DNA of 64,000 nucleotides from Neoceratodus forsteri (GCA_016271365.2 CM057456.1:1399309001-1399373000), one strand, 5' to 3'. Counted from the stretch's first letter, positions 10,970 through 22,611 are shown. Translations and numbers: made by a program. The notes: generated from the sequence alone by a model not told the origin.

Positions 10970-11488
10970 CTACAGAATGTGAGGGTCCAGGGACCATTCA
11001 TGATGTCCCTGGGAGACTCTGCTCAGGGAATCTGCTAGTACATTGTCCTTCCCTGGAAGGTGAACTGCTACCAGGGAAGTCTGAAAAGAATAGGCCAGAG
11101 ACCACAGTTTCATGGCTTCTGTGCACAAGGCCATGGACCGAGTGCCTCCCTGCTTGTTGATGTACCACATTGTGGTGGTGTTGTCTGTTCTGACTTGGAC
11201 CACCTTGCCCTTGACGGAGTCTGAGAAGCACTGAAGGGCTAGGAAAACTGCCCTGAGTTCCAGGAGGTTGATATGAAGGAGAGACTCCTGTGGAGACCAG
11301 ACCCTTTGAGCTGTCAGGGCTCCCAAGTGGGCTCCCCAACCTAGGAGAGAAGCATCCGTAGTTAGAACTACTGCCAAAAAAACCTTAGGTGGAGCTGAAT
11401 GTCCCTCATCTGAAATCTGGCTCCCTGTACCACTGTAGTGGAAGCTGCCATGTGGCCCAGGAGTTGGAGGAACTGTCTTGCTGGACAA
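10970..11488 (-). pseudogene. DIRS-A RNase H domain
   Basis: A 172-residue frame containing an RNase H fold of the DIRS/Ty3 type. 'VVLTTDASLLGWGA' carries the first catalytic aspartate, 'LHINLLELRAVFLAL' the glutamate, 'VQVRTDNTTTMWYINKQGG' the second aspartate, and 'HLPGKDNVLADSLSR' the last aspartate. It removes the RNA strand during cDNA synthesis. The frame ends just after 'HHEWSLDPHIL'. The following RT-recombinase linker is read in other frames. The domain itself looks undamaged. Confidence 0.85.
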
Positions 11489-11693
11489 GAAACCTGAGGT
11501 TGAAACAAGGAAGCAAGATCTACTAGGGCCTTCACCCTTGCCAGGGGAAGGAAAGTTTTTCTGCTTGGGTAGTGTCCAGTTCTATTCCTATAAAAGTAAG
11601 AAGTTGTACTGGTTTGAGGACAGACTTTGGAAGATTGAGAAGAAACCCCAGGGAACTGAGAAAGTCCTGGGTGGTTTGCAGAGCTGACCTGAC

Positions 11694-12354
11694 CTAGTGT
11701 GATGACTGACCTACAATTAGCCAGTCGTCCAGATATGGGACAATGGTGATACCCTGTCTTCTGAGGTAAGCCACTACTACTGCAAGGCACTTTGTGAACA
11801 CACTTGGAGCTGATGTTAGACCGAATCGCATGGCCCTGAATTGGTAATGGCCTGAAGGCAACTCGAACCTGAGGTATTTTTGGTGGTAGCACCTGACAGG
11901 GATGTGGAAGTAGACATCCTTGAGGTCTAGGGATGCTAACCAATCTCCTGGCCTTAGAGAGGTAAAGATTATTCCCGGAGTTACCATTTTGAATTCGGGT
12001 TTTGAAATGTGTTTGTTCAAATACCTTAGGTCTACGATGGGTCGCCACTCCCATTTTCTTTGGGGTAAGGAAGTATCGAGAGTACAGGCCTTTTCCCCTG
12101 TGCTGAGTGGGAACTTTCTCAACAGCTCTGAGAGCCAGAAGAGAGGAAACCTCTGTCTCTAGCGCAAGGATTTCTGAGATTGATCCAGGTGGAAAAGACC
12201 TGGCCCTCTTTTGTGGGAACTTTTTGAAGCTGAGGGCCAGTCCCTGGCTTACTACTTCCAGGACCCACTTGTCTGAGGTCACAGACTTCCAGGCCTGAAA
12301 GTAGTAAGCCAGCCTGCCTCCTACTGGGATTGGGGAGTCAACCCGGGCTGACAC
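11694..12354 (-). pseudogene. DIRS-A reverse transcriptase
   Basis: The RT starts in one frame (from 12354: 'MSARVDSPIPVGGRL', 'KGLYSRYFLTPKK') and shifts near 12060 into another (12122-11694). That second frame has 'WRPIVDLRYLNKHI', 'WLASLDLKDVYFHIPV' (first catalytic Asp), 'FRAMRFGLTSAPSVFTK' and 'VPYLDDWLIVG' (catalytic YLDD). It resembles Ty3/Gypsy-related RTs and clearly belongs to the DIRS group, where YLDDWL is typical. The catalytic residues are all kept, and the frameshift is the visible defect. Confidence 0.87.
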
Positions 12355-12355
12355 A

Positions 12356-13914
12356 TCAAGGTGTCTGCTTGGCAGGAGCCTTAGACTGGGAGGAGGGAGC
12401 AGCCCTGCTCATCCCCTCCTGCCCCTCCCTCAGGAAGAAAAACCTCTGTGGGAAGGGAGAGGAGGTCTGGGCTTGGTAAAAAGGCTTGTGAAAAGGAATG
12501 CCCCTGACCCTAGACTGCTGCTTTTGTGGAGTGGCTTGCCTTTCCTTGGCCTGTGCACTCCTGTAACTGGTCCTGTATTCATCCATTTTCTTTGTGTAAA
12601 CCTCTGTCTGCTCCCCAAACAGAGAGTTACCCACTACAGGAAAATCCATAGCCTTGGCCTGGGTGTCCTGTGAAAGGCAAGTACATCTGAGTCAAGCATG
12701 TCTTCTGAGAGACACAGATGTAGCCATGACTCTTGATGCCACATCACTGAGTCCACAGCAGCATTAAATTGTACTTTAGATGCCTCAATTCCATCCGCAC
12801 CAGCCTCCTAGCTAGCTGGGGGCGCCTGTTTAGTCAGTTCCAGAACAATATCCCAAATAGATTTCTGGTACCTGGCTGTGTAGGCCATGTAGTTTGCCTG
12901 CCTGAGTCCCAAAGAGGATGCCAAATATTGTTTTTTCGGCCATGGCATCAACTTTCCTGGAGCCCTTGTCCAGGGGTTGTGAGCCAATAGAATGTTAACC
13001 CTGTCACAAGCTGCAGCCTGCACTACCCCAACATGGCTGCTATGATTTTAAAGAAACTCCATACCCGAGCCTGATAAGATATACCTCAGGAGGTAATGAG
13101 TTAGGAATTTGTAAAAAATGTTTGTGTCTGTTTCCCCAAGGACTTATGAAGAGGGCTAGACAATCTTCTGGACTCTGGGATGTCCATCATTTCCACAAAA
13201 TCAGGCTCTTCCTCCTCCTCAGCAGCTTCAACCAAGGGGAGCTGGAGGGTTTCAGCCACCTTCTTGAAGAACAATAAGTGTGAAGGGGAGACATTTGAGA
13301 GTCTGTCTGGGGAGCTGTCCGGTTCAATGGGCACATCCAAACCCCCCCCCCCGGTCATCATCGGGATAGTCTTCGTCTCCCTCCCACTCCTCATAGAAAG
13401 CACCTGGATCGTAATCTGAAGGAGATGGATCTGACCGAACAGACTGCCTAACCGGCGGTACCAGTTCGGACGGAACCAGGTGAAGCGACTGAACAATGTT
13501 AATCGCTCTGGCTATTTCATTCGCAGTTGGAGTATGCGGTACTGGATCCGAACCAGCAGACTTGCATTTCCTTTTTGATGGAAATGGCCCATCAGAGTTG
13601 GCTCTCCTTTTGCCCGAGGAGGTATCGGCTAGGTCAGTAGGCAACTCCTCAGGTCTGGCCGCAATTGAACCGGGCTGGCCATCCGGATCTACGGACTTCT
13701 CTGCCTCACTTTCCTCTAGCCTACTCAATCTTTTTTCTAGAGCGGCTTTGGGAAAGTTTTTACAAATTTGGCAGTCTGACTTGAAGTGGTTAAACCCCAG
13801 ACAATAAACACAGATGAGGTGGGGATCAGCCTTTGCAAAGGCCTCCCCACACTCAGTACAGTGTTGAAACCCAGTGGGACCGGTTTTCTTCTTGCGTTTC
13901 GAAGACATTGCCAA
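12356..13914 (-). pseudogene. DIRS-A gag-like region with zinc-binding motif
   Basis: The first minus-strand frame (13914-13324) begins 'MAMSSKRKKKTGPTGFQHC' and has Cys/His spacing C-x2-C-x9-H-x2-C-x2-C-L-G-x2-H-x5-C-x2-C (residues about 18-50). DIRS-B repeats the same spacing. An acidic low-complexity stretch follows. Further frames (13023-12808 and 12649-12356) hold a middle domain and the 'LFGEQTEVYTKKMDEYR' segment that precedes RT in all DIRS copies here. Probably the nucleocapsid-like protein. Broken into three frames. Confidence 0.7.
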
Positions 13915-14318
13915 CCTACCAAATTACCCTATAGTAGCTTTTAAGCCAGGTAATGAATCACCGATCGGTTACAAACCATGTCACAAGTTTTGAAAAAGAA
14001 CCAGAAAAAGTCTGTTTTTTTTTAAACCGATTGTTACCGGAACACCACTCTAATCCCAGTAAAGTCAGAAAATTTAAACAGAAGAAAATACAAGGTCGAT
14101 TCCAAACCGGACCAACCGATAAGAAACCGAGGAATAGAACAATTCCCACACTTTCCAAAATAAAACACGGTCACTACCTATCTACTACACTACCTATACC
14201 GAAGACAGAGGCTGGAAATCTGAAAAATAACAATTAGATACGGTTTAAAACGAACACTTTTTTACTTTACCGAACCGAGCAGAGGAATCCCCAGAGCGAC
14301 TTCACTGTTAGGCGGAGT

Positions 14319-14489
14319 AAAGAATCTGACGGTTACACTGGGAAGTACCATAGACAGAGGTTTGAAAACCGAGCTCAAGCTCAAAGTTCTATATTTCTGC
14401 ATAGAGTTAACTCTTTCCTCTCTGGGGCAGTTCAAGTGCTGGGGCTAACTGCATTATGTCAGAATTCAGCAAGACTTCATGTTTGAAAT
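14319..14489. repeat. DIRS-A right terminus and inverted repeat
   Basis: Reverse-complement partner of 8986-9144. It ends with 'cagcaagacttcatgtttga' near 14487. Because the genes are on the minus strand, this end is the upstream one and should hold the promoter. Confidence 0.82.
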
Positions 14490-15441
14490 AAATAAATAAT
14501 AGTACAATAAAATAACCAGCAGGGATTTCAATAAGGATAAGTTCCACACGACAACTCGGGTATTATTAAACACTCTTTAAACAGATAAAATTTCAGGTCC
14601 CTCTAAAGGTAAAAGCAGAAGGACCCAACACTCAAAAAGCCAGCAAAAAAACACTGCAGAGACAAACCGGTCTTAATAAAAGTTTGTTTTCCATTATTTG
14701 CACAAAGCAGAATATGAAAAAAGCAGGTGCAGGCCTGGGAGACCCCCACAAACTGACTAATGTTTTATGCTCCTTACGGGCGCTTTGTCAAGGCGTGGTT
14801 CACCACCTAGTGTTAAGTTTATATAATACAATCAATTAACACAGTGTTATAACAAAATGTGAAAATGCCTACTAATTTCAATCAATTTTAAACAGCTACC
14901 ATCATATAGATACCAACATTCCAAATGGGAGTTTAAAGTGCTTAAGTTTATATATAATACATATTTTATTTATAATCTATCTTATAAAAACCCCACCAAG
15001 CAACAAAATATATACAAGCAACATTTTTATGTATTTTTTGTATATATGCACAAGCATCTCCTGATTCAATCTCATATTAGAATGCAAAATGCCCAATAAT
15101 AGTATCAGTTAGGTTTTGGGTGGGGGGGGAGAGGAGTCAAGAATCAGGGGAGTAGTAAGTTACCATTTATTTCCCAAAATCTATTCCAAAATGCATTTTT
15201 CTCTAAAAAAACTTTATCTGAAAAAATTCTTCTTAACATCCATCCCCAAAATGGGGCGGGGGTATTTAAATACAGAATATTTTTGAAGGGATTAAAGTCA
15301 AACACAATAACTTTGGGCACTTTTAGGGCAATATAGTGCCCATTTTTATTTAAACCTTTTTAAACTTTTTCCAAATATAATAGACACTATTATAGTGTGG
15401 CCCGATGTAAGCTCTGGCATACCCCTTCAGAGCTTCTCAGT
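14490..15441 (-). mobile_element. AT-rich DNA, partly Penelope-like 3' flank
   Basis: No frame of note. From about 14690 the sequence probably is the 3' flank of the Penelope-like fragment that follows. The block 'ttacgggcgctttgtcaagg' near 14775-14795 resembles the GC-rich end motif often seen in Penelope elements. 14490-14690 is unassigned. Confidence 0.45.
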
Positions 15442-15780
15442 TTAATTTAAGAGCCTTGCCAGCTCTATTTGTTCATTTAATCCTGGCCAGTTTAAAGCAC
15501 CTAGCTGGTAAATGCAATATGCCTCTCTGTCTGCCAGATTTGTTTCTATGTCTTCACCCCTTGGTCCCAAACTTACTTTATCAATGCCTATAAACAGTAG
15601 GGTATGTTGTGAGCTATCCCTTGCTGTATTTATATGTTGGGACATGGCATATTTTAAATTTTTATTAATTATTATTCTCATATGTTCCCCAACCCTCTCC
15701 TTGAATTTACGCCTAGTCCTCCCCACATAATACACACCACAACTACATGTTGTCATATATGTAACATTTTGTGTTATCAC
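15442..15780 (-). pseudogene. Penelope-like element GIY-YIG endonuclease
   Basis: A 112-residue frame with 'CSCGVYYVGRTRRKFKERVGEHM': the GIY-YIG core (here V-Y-Y...V-G-R-T) followed by the conserved R and the E/H helix. Then come 'SQHINTARDSSQHTLLFIGID' and 'LADREAYCIYQLGALNWPGLNEQIEL'. This is the C-terminal nuclease domain of Penelope-like retroelements, which cuts the target for integration. The expected glutamate lies near 'REAYCIYQL'. The RT that should precede it (above 15780) is absent, so the copy is truncated at its 5' side. Confidence 0.85.
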
Positions 15781-15829
15781 ATTACATAAAATGTAAAATC
15801 GTGTACTCTTTCTCGTCCCTTGGACTTCA

Positions 15830-17085
15830 AAAGGCCATCACCAGTGGAATGGAGAGGGCGATAAGGCGAGTGGGGAGACAGGAGTTCAGCCAGTTAGTCC
15901 AGGCCCATCCCAAGCAGGGCTTTATAGGTTAGTAACCCAACCCTGAATGTAATGCGCCACTTCACTGGCAGCCAGTGCAGGTCCTGCAGGATGGGCATCA
16001 CACAGCATGACCTAGGAAGATTCGTCAGTAACCAGGCTACTGCATTCTGCACTAGTTGCAAGCATCATAGCACACCTCCTTTTCACCCTGAGGTATAAAG
16101 CATTACAGTACTAGAGTCTGGACAACGTAAAAGCATGTACCAGCATTGTCAGGTCTTAGTAAGAGATAAGGGATTTAATCAGGTGGATGTTCCTTAGAAG
16201 GTAAAAGTCACTTCGGACCACTGCTGACACATAAGCCTCAAATGTCAGCCTGTCATCCAGAACGACCCCCAGATTTTTCACCTTCATGGAGGCCTCATGC
16301 CTCAAGGACCCAGAGGAGTCTTAGCCCCATTACTTCTTTGGCCACCACTGCTCACTTCCTTTGGCCCTCTCAGTACCTCTGTCCTGTCCGGGTTGAGTCT
16401 TAGCCAACTTGATGCCATCCAGGCCTGGATCTCAGCCAGACATGTTTAGCGCCTTCACCACATCCAAAATCCCATATATAAATGAAATGTCTACATGGGT
16501 ATCATCTGCATAACAGTGAAAACCCAGAATGTACCACCTAATGCTCGCATCTAGTGGTAGCATACATACTGCAAACAACAAGGGTGACAGGACCGACTAC
16601 TGGGCATTTCGTAGTCCAGGGGCACACGGCATAAAGAGAAATTCCCCATCAGTGCCCTCTGCATCTTGTCCCTGAGGTAGGACTCAAACCAGCAGATGAT
16701 TCTGTTGGTGAGCCCTTCATACTCCCCTCAGTCAGTGCAAGGTGTACAATAACAAACGATGAAGGAGAGACTGAGAAGGGTGAGAACTGACCATTCCCCT
16801 CTATCCCTCGCCCAAAGCAGGTCATTACACATCCCCGACTAGTGTGGTTTCCATGCTATGCCTAGATCAAAATCTGGACTGGAGGAGCTCAAAGATGTCA
16901 CAGGCCGTAAGCTGTGCCTCAAGCTGCAATGCCACAGTTTTCTCAATGACCTTACCTATAGAGGCAGGTTAGAGACTGGTTTTGCCAGGTTCTCCAGGTC
17001 CAATGATGGTGTCTTCAGCAAGGGCATCACCAACACATTTTTCAGCCCAATCAACAAGGAGCAACGAATGATCCCAGCAAACACC
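15830..17085 (-). pseudogene. non-LTR reverse transcriptase fragment
   Basis: Read on the minus strand, 17085-16850 gives 'LLKTPSLDLENLAKPVSNLP' (the NYRPVSNLP block). 16730-16590 gives 'ICWFESYLRDKMQRALMG', near 16500 'FHCYADDTHVDIS' carries the catalytic YADD, and 16300-15880 gives 'LGVVLDDRLTFEAYV' and 'LSRLYYCNALYLRV'. This order is that of a LINE RT of the L2/Rex type whose 3' half is kept. Many stops interrupt it and the PQGS block is lost. It does not match the CR1 or L2 copies elsewhere in the window closely, so it is a separate family. Confidence 0.65.
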
Positions 17086-17100
17086 AGATCCAGCTACCCT

Positions 17101-18503
17101 ACGCAGCTCATGAGAAGCCAAATCTATTTCTTTGACAGGGTGACCAAAGTAGTAGACCAAGGAGGGGCTGTGGACATGGCCTACCTAGACTTTAGCAAGG
17201 CATTTGACACAGTCCCACAGAAAAGATTAATACACAAATTGACCAGACTGGGAGTGGGTCCCAGGGTGGTAACTTGGGTAAAACACTGGCTCGACAACAG
17301 GACACAGATGGTAATTGTAAACGGAGTCCACTCTTGAGAAAGGGGGGTTACTTCCTGACTCCCTCCTACCCTATACTAACTATATACTGTTCACCCTGAA
17401 ACTTGTCTGAAGCTGGCTTATGTTGTCTCTCTCCATTTTTGGCTGTATAATAAATGCGTAGACATCTCTGTGTTTTTAAGATTGTAACCATTGTTGACCT
17501 TTGTATGTATGTTACCCTACATCCTTTGACGTGGAACCTTTGTGAATGAGCAGTTCCTGCTCAAATGTATTTGTAATCCTAGAGTTTAATAAAAAAAAAA
17601 AAAAACTAGTAGGGTACCGCAGGGTTCAGTCCTTTTTAATGTCGTTATAAGTGACACTGTAGAGGGACTGGAAGGAGAAGCATGCCTCTTTGCAGATGAC
17701 ACAAAGATCTGCAACAGGGTTGATACACAAGGAGGTGTGGAAAGGATGAGATGGGACTTGGCAAGGTTGGATGATTGGTCAGAAGTATGGCAGCTTGGAT
17801 TCAATGCAAAGAAGTGCAAAATAATGCATCTGGGAAACAAAAACCCAGGAGAAGAGTACACAAGGGGGGGAGGTGGTAACAACAACAAATATGGAAAGGG
17901 ACCTGGGGGTAATCATATCAGATGACCTTAAGGTTGGCAAGCAATGTGAGAAGGCAGTAGGGAGGACTGGAGGGATACTGGGATGTACAGGGAGAGGCAT
18001 CACCAGCAGAAAACAGGAAGTCATCCCTCTGTACAGACAGTTGGTGAGACCCCATCTGGAGTACTGTGTCTAGTTCTGGAGACCCCATCTCCGCAAGGAC
18101 ATAGACAGGATGGAGGCAGTTCAGAGGAGGGCAACTAAAAAGGATGCATGGTCTGCAAGAGAAGCGGTATGAGGAGAGACTAATGGAGCTTAATTTGTAT
18201 ATACCCTTGAGGAAAGGAGGAAGGGGGGGGACATGATAGAAACTTTTAAGTACCTCAGTGGAATCAACGAAGTCCAAGATGGTAGCATCTTTCAGAAAAA
18301 GATGTGCAAGAACAAGAAGACAAAATTTGAAGATAGAGAGGGGACGGCTCAGGGGCAATGTGAGGAAGTATTTTTTCACAGAGAGGATGGTGGACGCATG
18401 GAACAGCCTTTCAGAGGAGGTTGTGGGGTCTAAAACTGTGGGGGAATTCAAGAATGCACGGGACAGACATAAGACAATTCTTGTGGGGGGTAGGAAGAAA
18501 TAG
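17101..18503 (+). pseudogene. CR1-B reverse transcriptase
   Basis: Frames carry 'AVDMAYLDFSKAFDTVPQKRL' (first catalytic Asp), 'RVVTWVKHWLDNRTQMV', then the L2-tail insertion. After it come 'GVPQGSV' (broken), 'LFADDTKIC' near 17690 (catalytic ADD), 'WQLGFNAKKCKIMHLG', 'LGVIISDDLK', 'CTGRGITSRKQEV' and 'LYRQLVRPHLEYC'. The last frame (18258-18503) has 'FFTERMVDAWNSLSEEVV', the normal C-terminal end. Standard CR1 order. The insertion and at least three shifts inactivate it. Confidence 0.75.
17334..17605 (+). mobile_element. L2-D-type 3' tail inserted in CR1-B
   Basis: A 5'-truncated LINE tail: 'gacgtggaacctttgtgaat' near 17529, hairpin gagca-gttcc-tgctc at 17548-17562, and a pure A run at 17591-17605. 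CR1 coding sequence resumes immediately after ('actagtagggtaccgcaggg'). Its sequence matches the end of L2-D near 28590-28640. No protein-coding part remains. Confidence 0.75.
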
Positions 18504-18536
18504 GCTTTTGGTTAACATGGCATAATTTGGTTTATG

Positions 18537-18737
18537 GAAGCAGTATAGCGTAGTGGTTTAAGGCTCTAAGCTGCAAACCTGGAGACCTGGGTTTGAAACC
18601 CACAGCCCCCACTTACATACTGTGTGACCCCGAGCAAGTCACTTAACTTCCTTGTGCTCCCAGGTCGCACCTGGAAACAAGCTTCTGCTTAGTGTGCCTT
18701 TCCTGGTTAAACAATTTCCCCTTTCCCTCCCCCTTAA
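18537..18737 (+). mobile_element. tRNA-derived SINE with L2-like tail
   Basis: The head has an RNA polymerase III A box 'tagcgtagtgg' at 18545-18555 and a B box 'ggtttgaaacc' at 18590-18600, spaced as in a tRNA. This marks it as a tRNA-derived SINE. The tail contains 'gtcgcacctggaaacaagc' at 18664-18682, identical to 20322-20340 in an L2-like LINE fragment. That suggests the L2-like RT mobilised it. It sits in the 3' UTR of CR1-B. Confidence 0.82.
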
Positions 18738-18839
18738 CTAGAATCTACAGCTTATCTTGTAGGTAGGGAAATGGGTAGCCTAGGTGGGCCAAGCGGTCCT
18801 TATCTTCCATCAAAGTCTCTGTTTCTATGTTACTAAAAA

Positions 18840-19654
18840 AAAGTAAGCTGCAGCTCAAAACTCATCCCACAAACCTCTTCCGCCATAACCAGCCTTAACT
18901 TTTCTCACACTTTTGAGTGTATCCACGATGAGGAGACTCAAAATAATCAGGCTGCCACAGCCCACCTGGGGAAATCATGGCTCAACTGGAGGACACCATG
19001 TCCAAGAAGAATCGAGCAACCTCTTTGCACTTTGCCAGTGACAAGACTATAACAGACTCAAGACAAGCTGGATCTAGCAGCATATCTACTACCATCTGGA
19101 AGAGCTGGGCACATCGATTTCTCCAAGCAGCAATCTTCCTAGACAAAAAAGCTGATTGCCCACTAGTATGCCTCATAATGAGTACTTGGAGCCAGGTTAC
19201 GCTCCAGCATTCGTCCCCTGGTCTTCAACTGCCTGAGCTCGCCATCAAACAGGACGAAGCACGCTGTGAAACCAAGGGGAGAACAGAATGGTGCAGGGGA
19301 GTCAAAGCCAGTGCTGATGGCCATATTATAGGCCTCCTCCAACCCTGTGTTCATTTTATGAAACAGAGGTTGATTTCACTCTTTCCCTATACAACGTATA
19401 GGGATTGAAGTTGACACTGCACCATCACTCCAGCCCTCCAGTACCTGACAATGCATTGTGAGATGTAGGCAAGCCACCAGAATAGGGTGTCTGAATGCTA
19501 TTAGGAAAGTACATGGCAGCAAGTTTTACAAAAAGCCTGTTTATGTGCAGATTGCTGGTATTAGCAGTTAAACATGCCTCGAGCTGTCCTTTTAAAACAA
19601 GGCAAGTGGATCTGTAAATCGGATCCTTAAGGGACAACAACAGAAGATGCACAA
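18840..19654. other. unassigned DNA
   Basis: One plus-strand frame of 143 codons (18977-19408) and overlapping minus-strand frames show no domain I recognise. I do not call a gene. It may be an old repeat or a gag fragment of an element not otherwise seen here. Confidence 0.35.
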
Positions 19655-20375
19655 ACCCCTTATTTCACGAGGTTCACCTCCCTTTCTGACTTGCTCTCAA
19701 CCCACCCCTCCTCCTACACACTCTGCTCCTCTGATTTCCACTCATTCACCATTCCCCACTGGAACACTTCTGCTAGCCAACCTGACTTTTCTATCTGCCT
19801 TCCCTGGGTGGAACAGCCTCCCTTCTTCCCTTCTGCTCCCTCAAACCTCTCCTCTGAAATCACTTTACACCCACCTGTTCTGGCCCCTATTCCAGTTCAG
19901 AGTCTCCAGGCTCCAACCACTATCTCTACCGCCCCATAGACTCTGCTCAGTTTTTTGCACAATTTGTAACTCTCCTCTAGATCCTAGTAACTGCCTTTCA
20001 ATTGACTGCTGCTGTTTCGATTAACAGTTGTGTAGTTTGACCTTACACATCTGAATGCACTTTGTTTTCCTCATTCTGACTACAGCTATCACAGTTGTCA
20101 CATTCAAGCTGAATTCTGTAAATACGTATTGTAGACTCGTTCTCCGTAATACATTTTTGCACCTTCCTACACAGCTTGCATTTATAATTATGCATGCCTG
20201 CATTAGCCTGTACTTGTTTAATCACCCACACCTCATTTCAGTTTGATTAATATTCTATTTGATTGTACCTTTCACTGTTATTTCCCTTGTGCTTATATGC
20301 CCTTGTAATCTCTTCCCCAGAGTCGCACCTGGAAACAAGCCTTGGCTCAGCGTGCATCTCCTGATCACTCACTTT
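19655..20375 (+). mobile_element. L2-like LINE 3' fragment (L2-C1)
   Basis: The 125-codon frame 19647-20024 includes 'FPGWNSLPSSLLLPQTSPL' and 'LKSLYTHLF', the C-terminal end of an L2-type polyprotein. It is followed by a T-rich 3' UTR and the tail 'gtcgcacctggaaacaagc' at 20322-20340. Everything upstream is missing. Its family is that of the next copy at 20455. Confidence 0.6.
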
Positions 20376-20454
20376 CAAACAAATATTTGGTGTTATCCTT
20401 TGAAGCCTTTCTTTCCCTGAGGCACTATACTTTTTTTCTTTGTCTCCTTTTCTT

Positions 20455-22186
20455 TCTTGTTTTTCCTCTCTTCTGTCCTAGAATGCTCTGGGGACCAAGG
20501 CTCAACATTATGTGGTGTCGACTCCTCTCCTGGAAACGTCTGTCCTATATCCCTCCTCCCTACCCTCTCCAAACTCCAAGAACACACAGTTCTATCCGAA
20601 ATGACTCCCTTCCTCGACTCCTCATCCTTTTTCACCCCTTTCCAGTATGGCTTTCGCAAACTTCACTCTACCATCTCCACAAACTGAGTCCATTCACACA
20701 GCTATGGACCAGGGCCTTCTCACTACCACCATTTTCGTCAATCTTGCAAAAGCATTTGACTCTGTCTCCCACTCACTCCTCCTTCATAAACTCCATTTAA
20801 CTGGGCTTTTGGCCCCAGCCATTCAGTGGTTCAGCTCTTATCTCAAAGGTAGATCTCAATCTGTGAGGCTTGGAGGTGCCATATCCCCCTCCATCCCAAC
20901 TACCAATGGTGTCCCCCAAGGCTCTGTACTTGGACCACTCTTATTTTCCATATTTCTAATCGACCTGCTGGCAAGCCTGCTCACCTGCGTCCATACATAT
21001 GTCCACAGACGACACTGCCCTCTTTGCCTCCAGTTCATCACCAGTCAAGCTTATGTCTAAGCTCCAACCCGATTTTGACTCTTTCCAAAAATGGTTTCAG
21101 TCTAATCAGCTCTCACTAATGCCAAAAAGACGCATCTCCATGTGCTCTGGCACTAGCCTAGGCTGTTCAAATTCTCGTCCCTCCCTCCCTTCCTTCCACA
21201 CCCTTGATGGTGTCCCTATTAACAATGTGCCCACCTTCAAGTACCTAGGTGTCTGGCTTGACTGTTACCTCCATTTCTCCCAGCACACAGACACAATTCA
21301 CAAAAAGCTCCATCCTAAACTTGGTGCCCTCTATAAGTATAAAAGCGCCATCCCCATGCCTGCCCGCCGTGATATCCTTACCAAGATGATTCTCCCCATC
21401 TTTGATTATGGCAATTTAAACTATGGTGCTGCCCCAAAGTCTACCCTGGCCAGACTGGATCCCCTTTTCCACTTCTTCTGCCACTTTGCCCTTCACTGCC
21501 CTACCCACACCCACCACTGTACTCTCTATACTTCTCTTTCTCTCCTTTCCTTGAGGATCGCCGTCTGTCCCATGTTGCCTCTCTCACGTCTAAATTCTGG
21601 TTATCTTCTCTACCTCCTATCTTGACTCCCTACTCTCTCCCTCACCCACTCCTCCTACTCCCTTCAAAACACTGGGTTCGCTCCCTCAAGCTCCTTCCCC
21701 GTAAAACTCTTGCCGGCCAATCTGCCTTCTCTTTCTACTTTCCTAAACTCTTGAATTCACTCCCCTTAAACATTCACTCTGCTCCTTCTAAACCCACCCT
21801 CGTTTCTCTTCTCCGCTCACACACCTTCCCCTCCTGCCACTGTCACGAATGTGCCTGGCCTTGCTGTTGAATTTGCAGCTGACTGCAAACATGCTGTAAC
21901 TGCAGCCCAATATTTTACACTTATTTGTATATTCCTTTACTGCTGACACTATATATTGCACTTATTTGTTACCTTCCAGTACTTTTGTATTCTGGTAATC
22001 TTCTCACTGTATTTTCATATACTGTATATACCTTTCTCTGCTGAAAATTGTATTTTGTATTCTGTCATACTCTCTGTATTCTACATTGTATGCTACTGTA
22101 TATATTTTGTACCCATCCCCGAGGACAAATCTGAAACAAACTATTTGAGCTTAGTATGTTTTCCCTGGTGAAGCGCTTTAACAAAT
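20455..22186 (+). mobile_element. L2-like LINE RT copy (L2-C2)
   Basis: A 5'-truncated LINE beginning at the first RT blocks ('SPGNVCPISLLPTLSKLQEH', 'FQYGFRKLHSTIS'). 'TIFVNLAKAFDSVSHSLLLHKL' has N in place of the first catalytic Asp. Then come 'NGVPQGSVLGPLLFSIFL', 'MSTDDTALFAS' (A of YADD replaced by T), 'FKYLGVWLDCYLHF', 'ILPIFDYGNLNYGA' and the C-terminal 'FPKLLNSLPLNIHSAPSKPTL'. Frames 20647-21060 and 20999-21625 overlap through a shift. Two changed catalytic positions and several stops make it a dead copy. It stops directly at the left end of DIRS-B. Confidence 0.75.
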
Positions 22187-22188
22187 AA

Positions 22189-22385
22189 GAAAAAATTACT
22201 CACCATAGTAATCTTGTTTCTTCCAGGGTATTCTCCAATACCCATAACTCTTGCAGTCAGCCACTAAAGTAGAACAGCCCAGAGACAGAACGTTATGCTA
22301 ACGATGGAACCTTCACTGGCTAGTGCCACTTATTCAAATGCTGCCCTTATCAACTGCTGCATTCTAAAACCCCTCAGATTTCATG
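22189..22385. repeat. DIRS-B left terminus and inverted repeat
   Basis: 22225-22385 is the imperfect reverse complement of 41634-41797 (for example 'aactgctgcattctaaaa' here and 'ttttagaatgcagcagtt' there), although the two now lie 19 kb apart. The outer 36 bp are also copied in the internal complementary region. Confidence 0.85.
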
Positions 22386-22611
22386 GAGAGCCTACAAGGA
22401 AAGGCCCAACCAAGGACAACATGTACATAACAATAAAACTAACCTAATCTAAAGAAATCTCCAACTGTAGGAAACAAACCCCCGAACGTCAGAATAACCT
22501 GAAGAAGGGGAAACAATGCCCAACAGGGCCCACAGAGTTAAAGTATGCAGTGTGTGGCACCCTTGCACCCATTTATTCAGCTTGGAGTGCAGAGGTGGAT
22601 GAGTTATGAAT

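Larger units (their letters stand above)
8949..14489 (-). mobile_element. DIRS-type tyrosine-recombinase retrotransposon (DIRS-A)
   Basis: A complete-length DIRS element read from the minus strand: gag (13914 down to about 12360), RT (12354-11694), RNase H (11488-10970) and tyrosine recombinase (about 10600-9600). Inverted termini (8986-9144 and 14319-14489) and an internal complementary region (about 9416-9505) copied from both outer ends are the DIRS hallmark. There is no DDE integrase and there are no LTRs. Frameshifts split RT and recombinase, so it is inactive. It is the only DIRS in the window with no secondary insertion and serves as the reference for DIRS-B. Confidence 0.9.
17086..18834 (+). 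mobile_element. CR1-type LINE (CR1-B) with two insertions
   Basis: A 5'-truncated CR1 starting inside RT. The 3' end has 'gtgggccaagcggtccttat' and 'ttctatgttact', the CR1 octamer-type tail also seen (inverted) at 54838. Two later insertions lie in it: an L2 tail at 17334-17605, just before the PQGS block, and a tRNA-derived SINE at 18537-18737 in the 3' UTR. The left border is set where minus-strand RT similarity stops and plus-strand RT begins. Confidence 0.75.

Noticed and set aside
10016..12298. Plus-strand frames across DIRS-A
   Set aside because: They are the antisense of recombinase, RNase H and RT, which have clear catalytic motifs on the minus strand.
14760..14830. Hammerhead ribozyme at the Penelope 3' flank
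   Set aside because: The GC-rich block is Penelope-like, but I could not find the conserved CTGATGA and GAAA core elements in the right order.
18977..19408. 143-codon frame as a gene
   Set aside because: No recognisable motif, and overlapping frames on the other strand are equally long.
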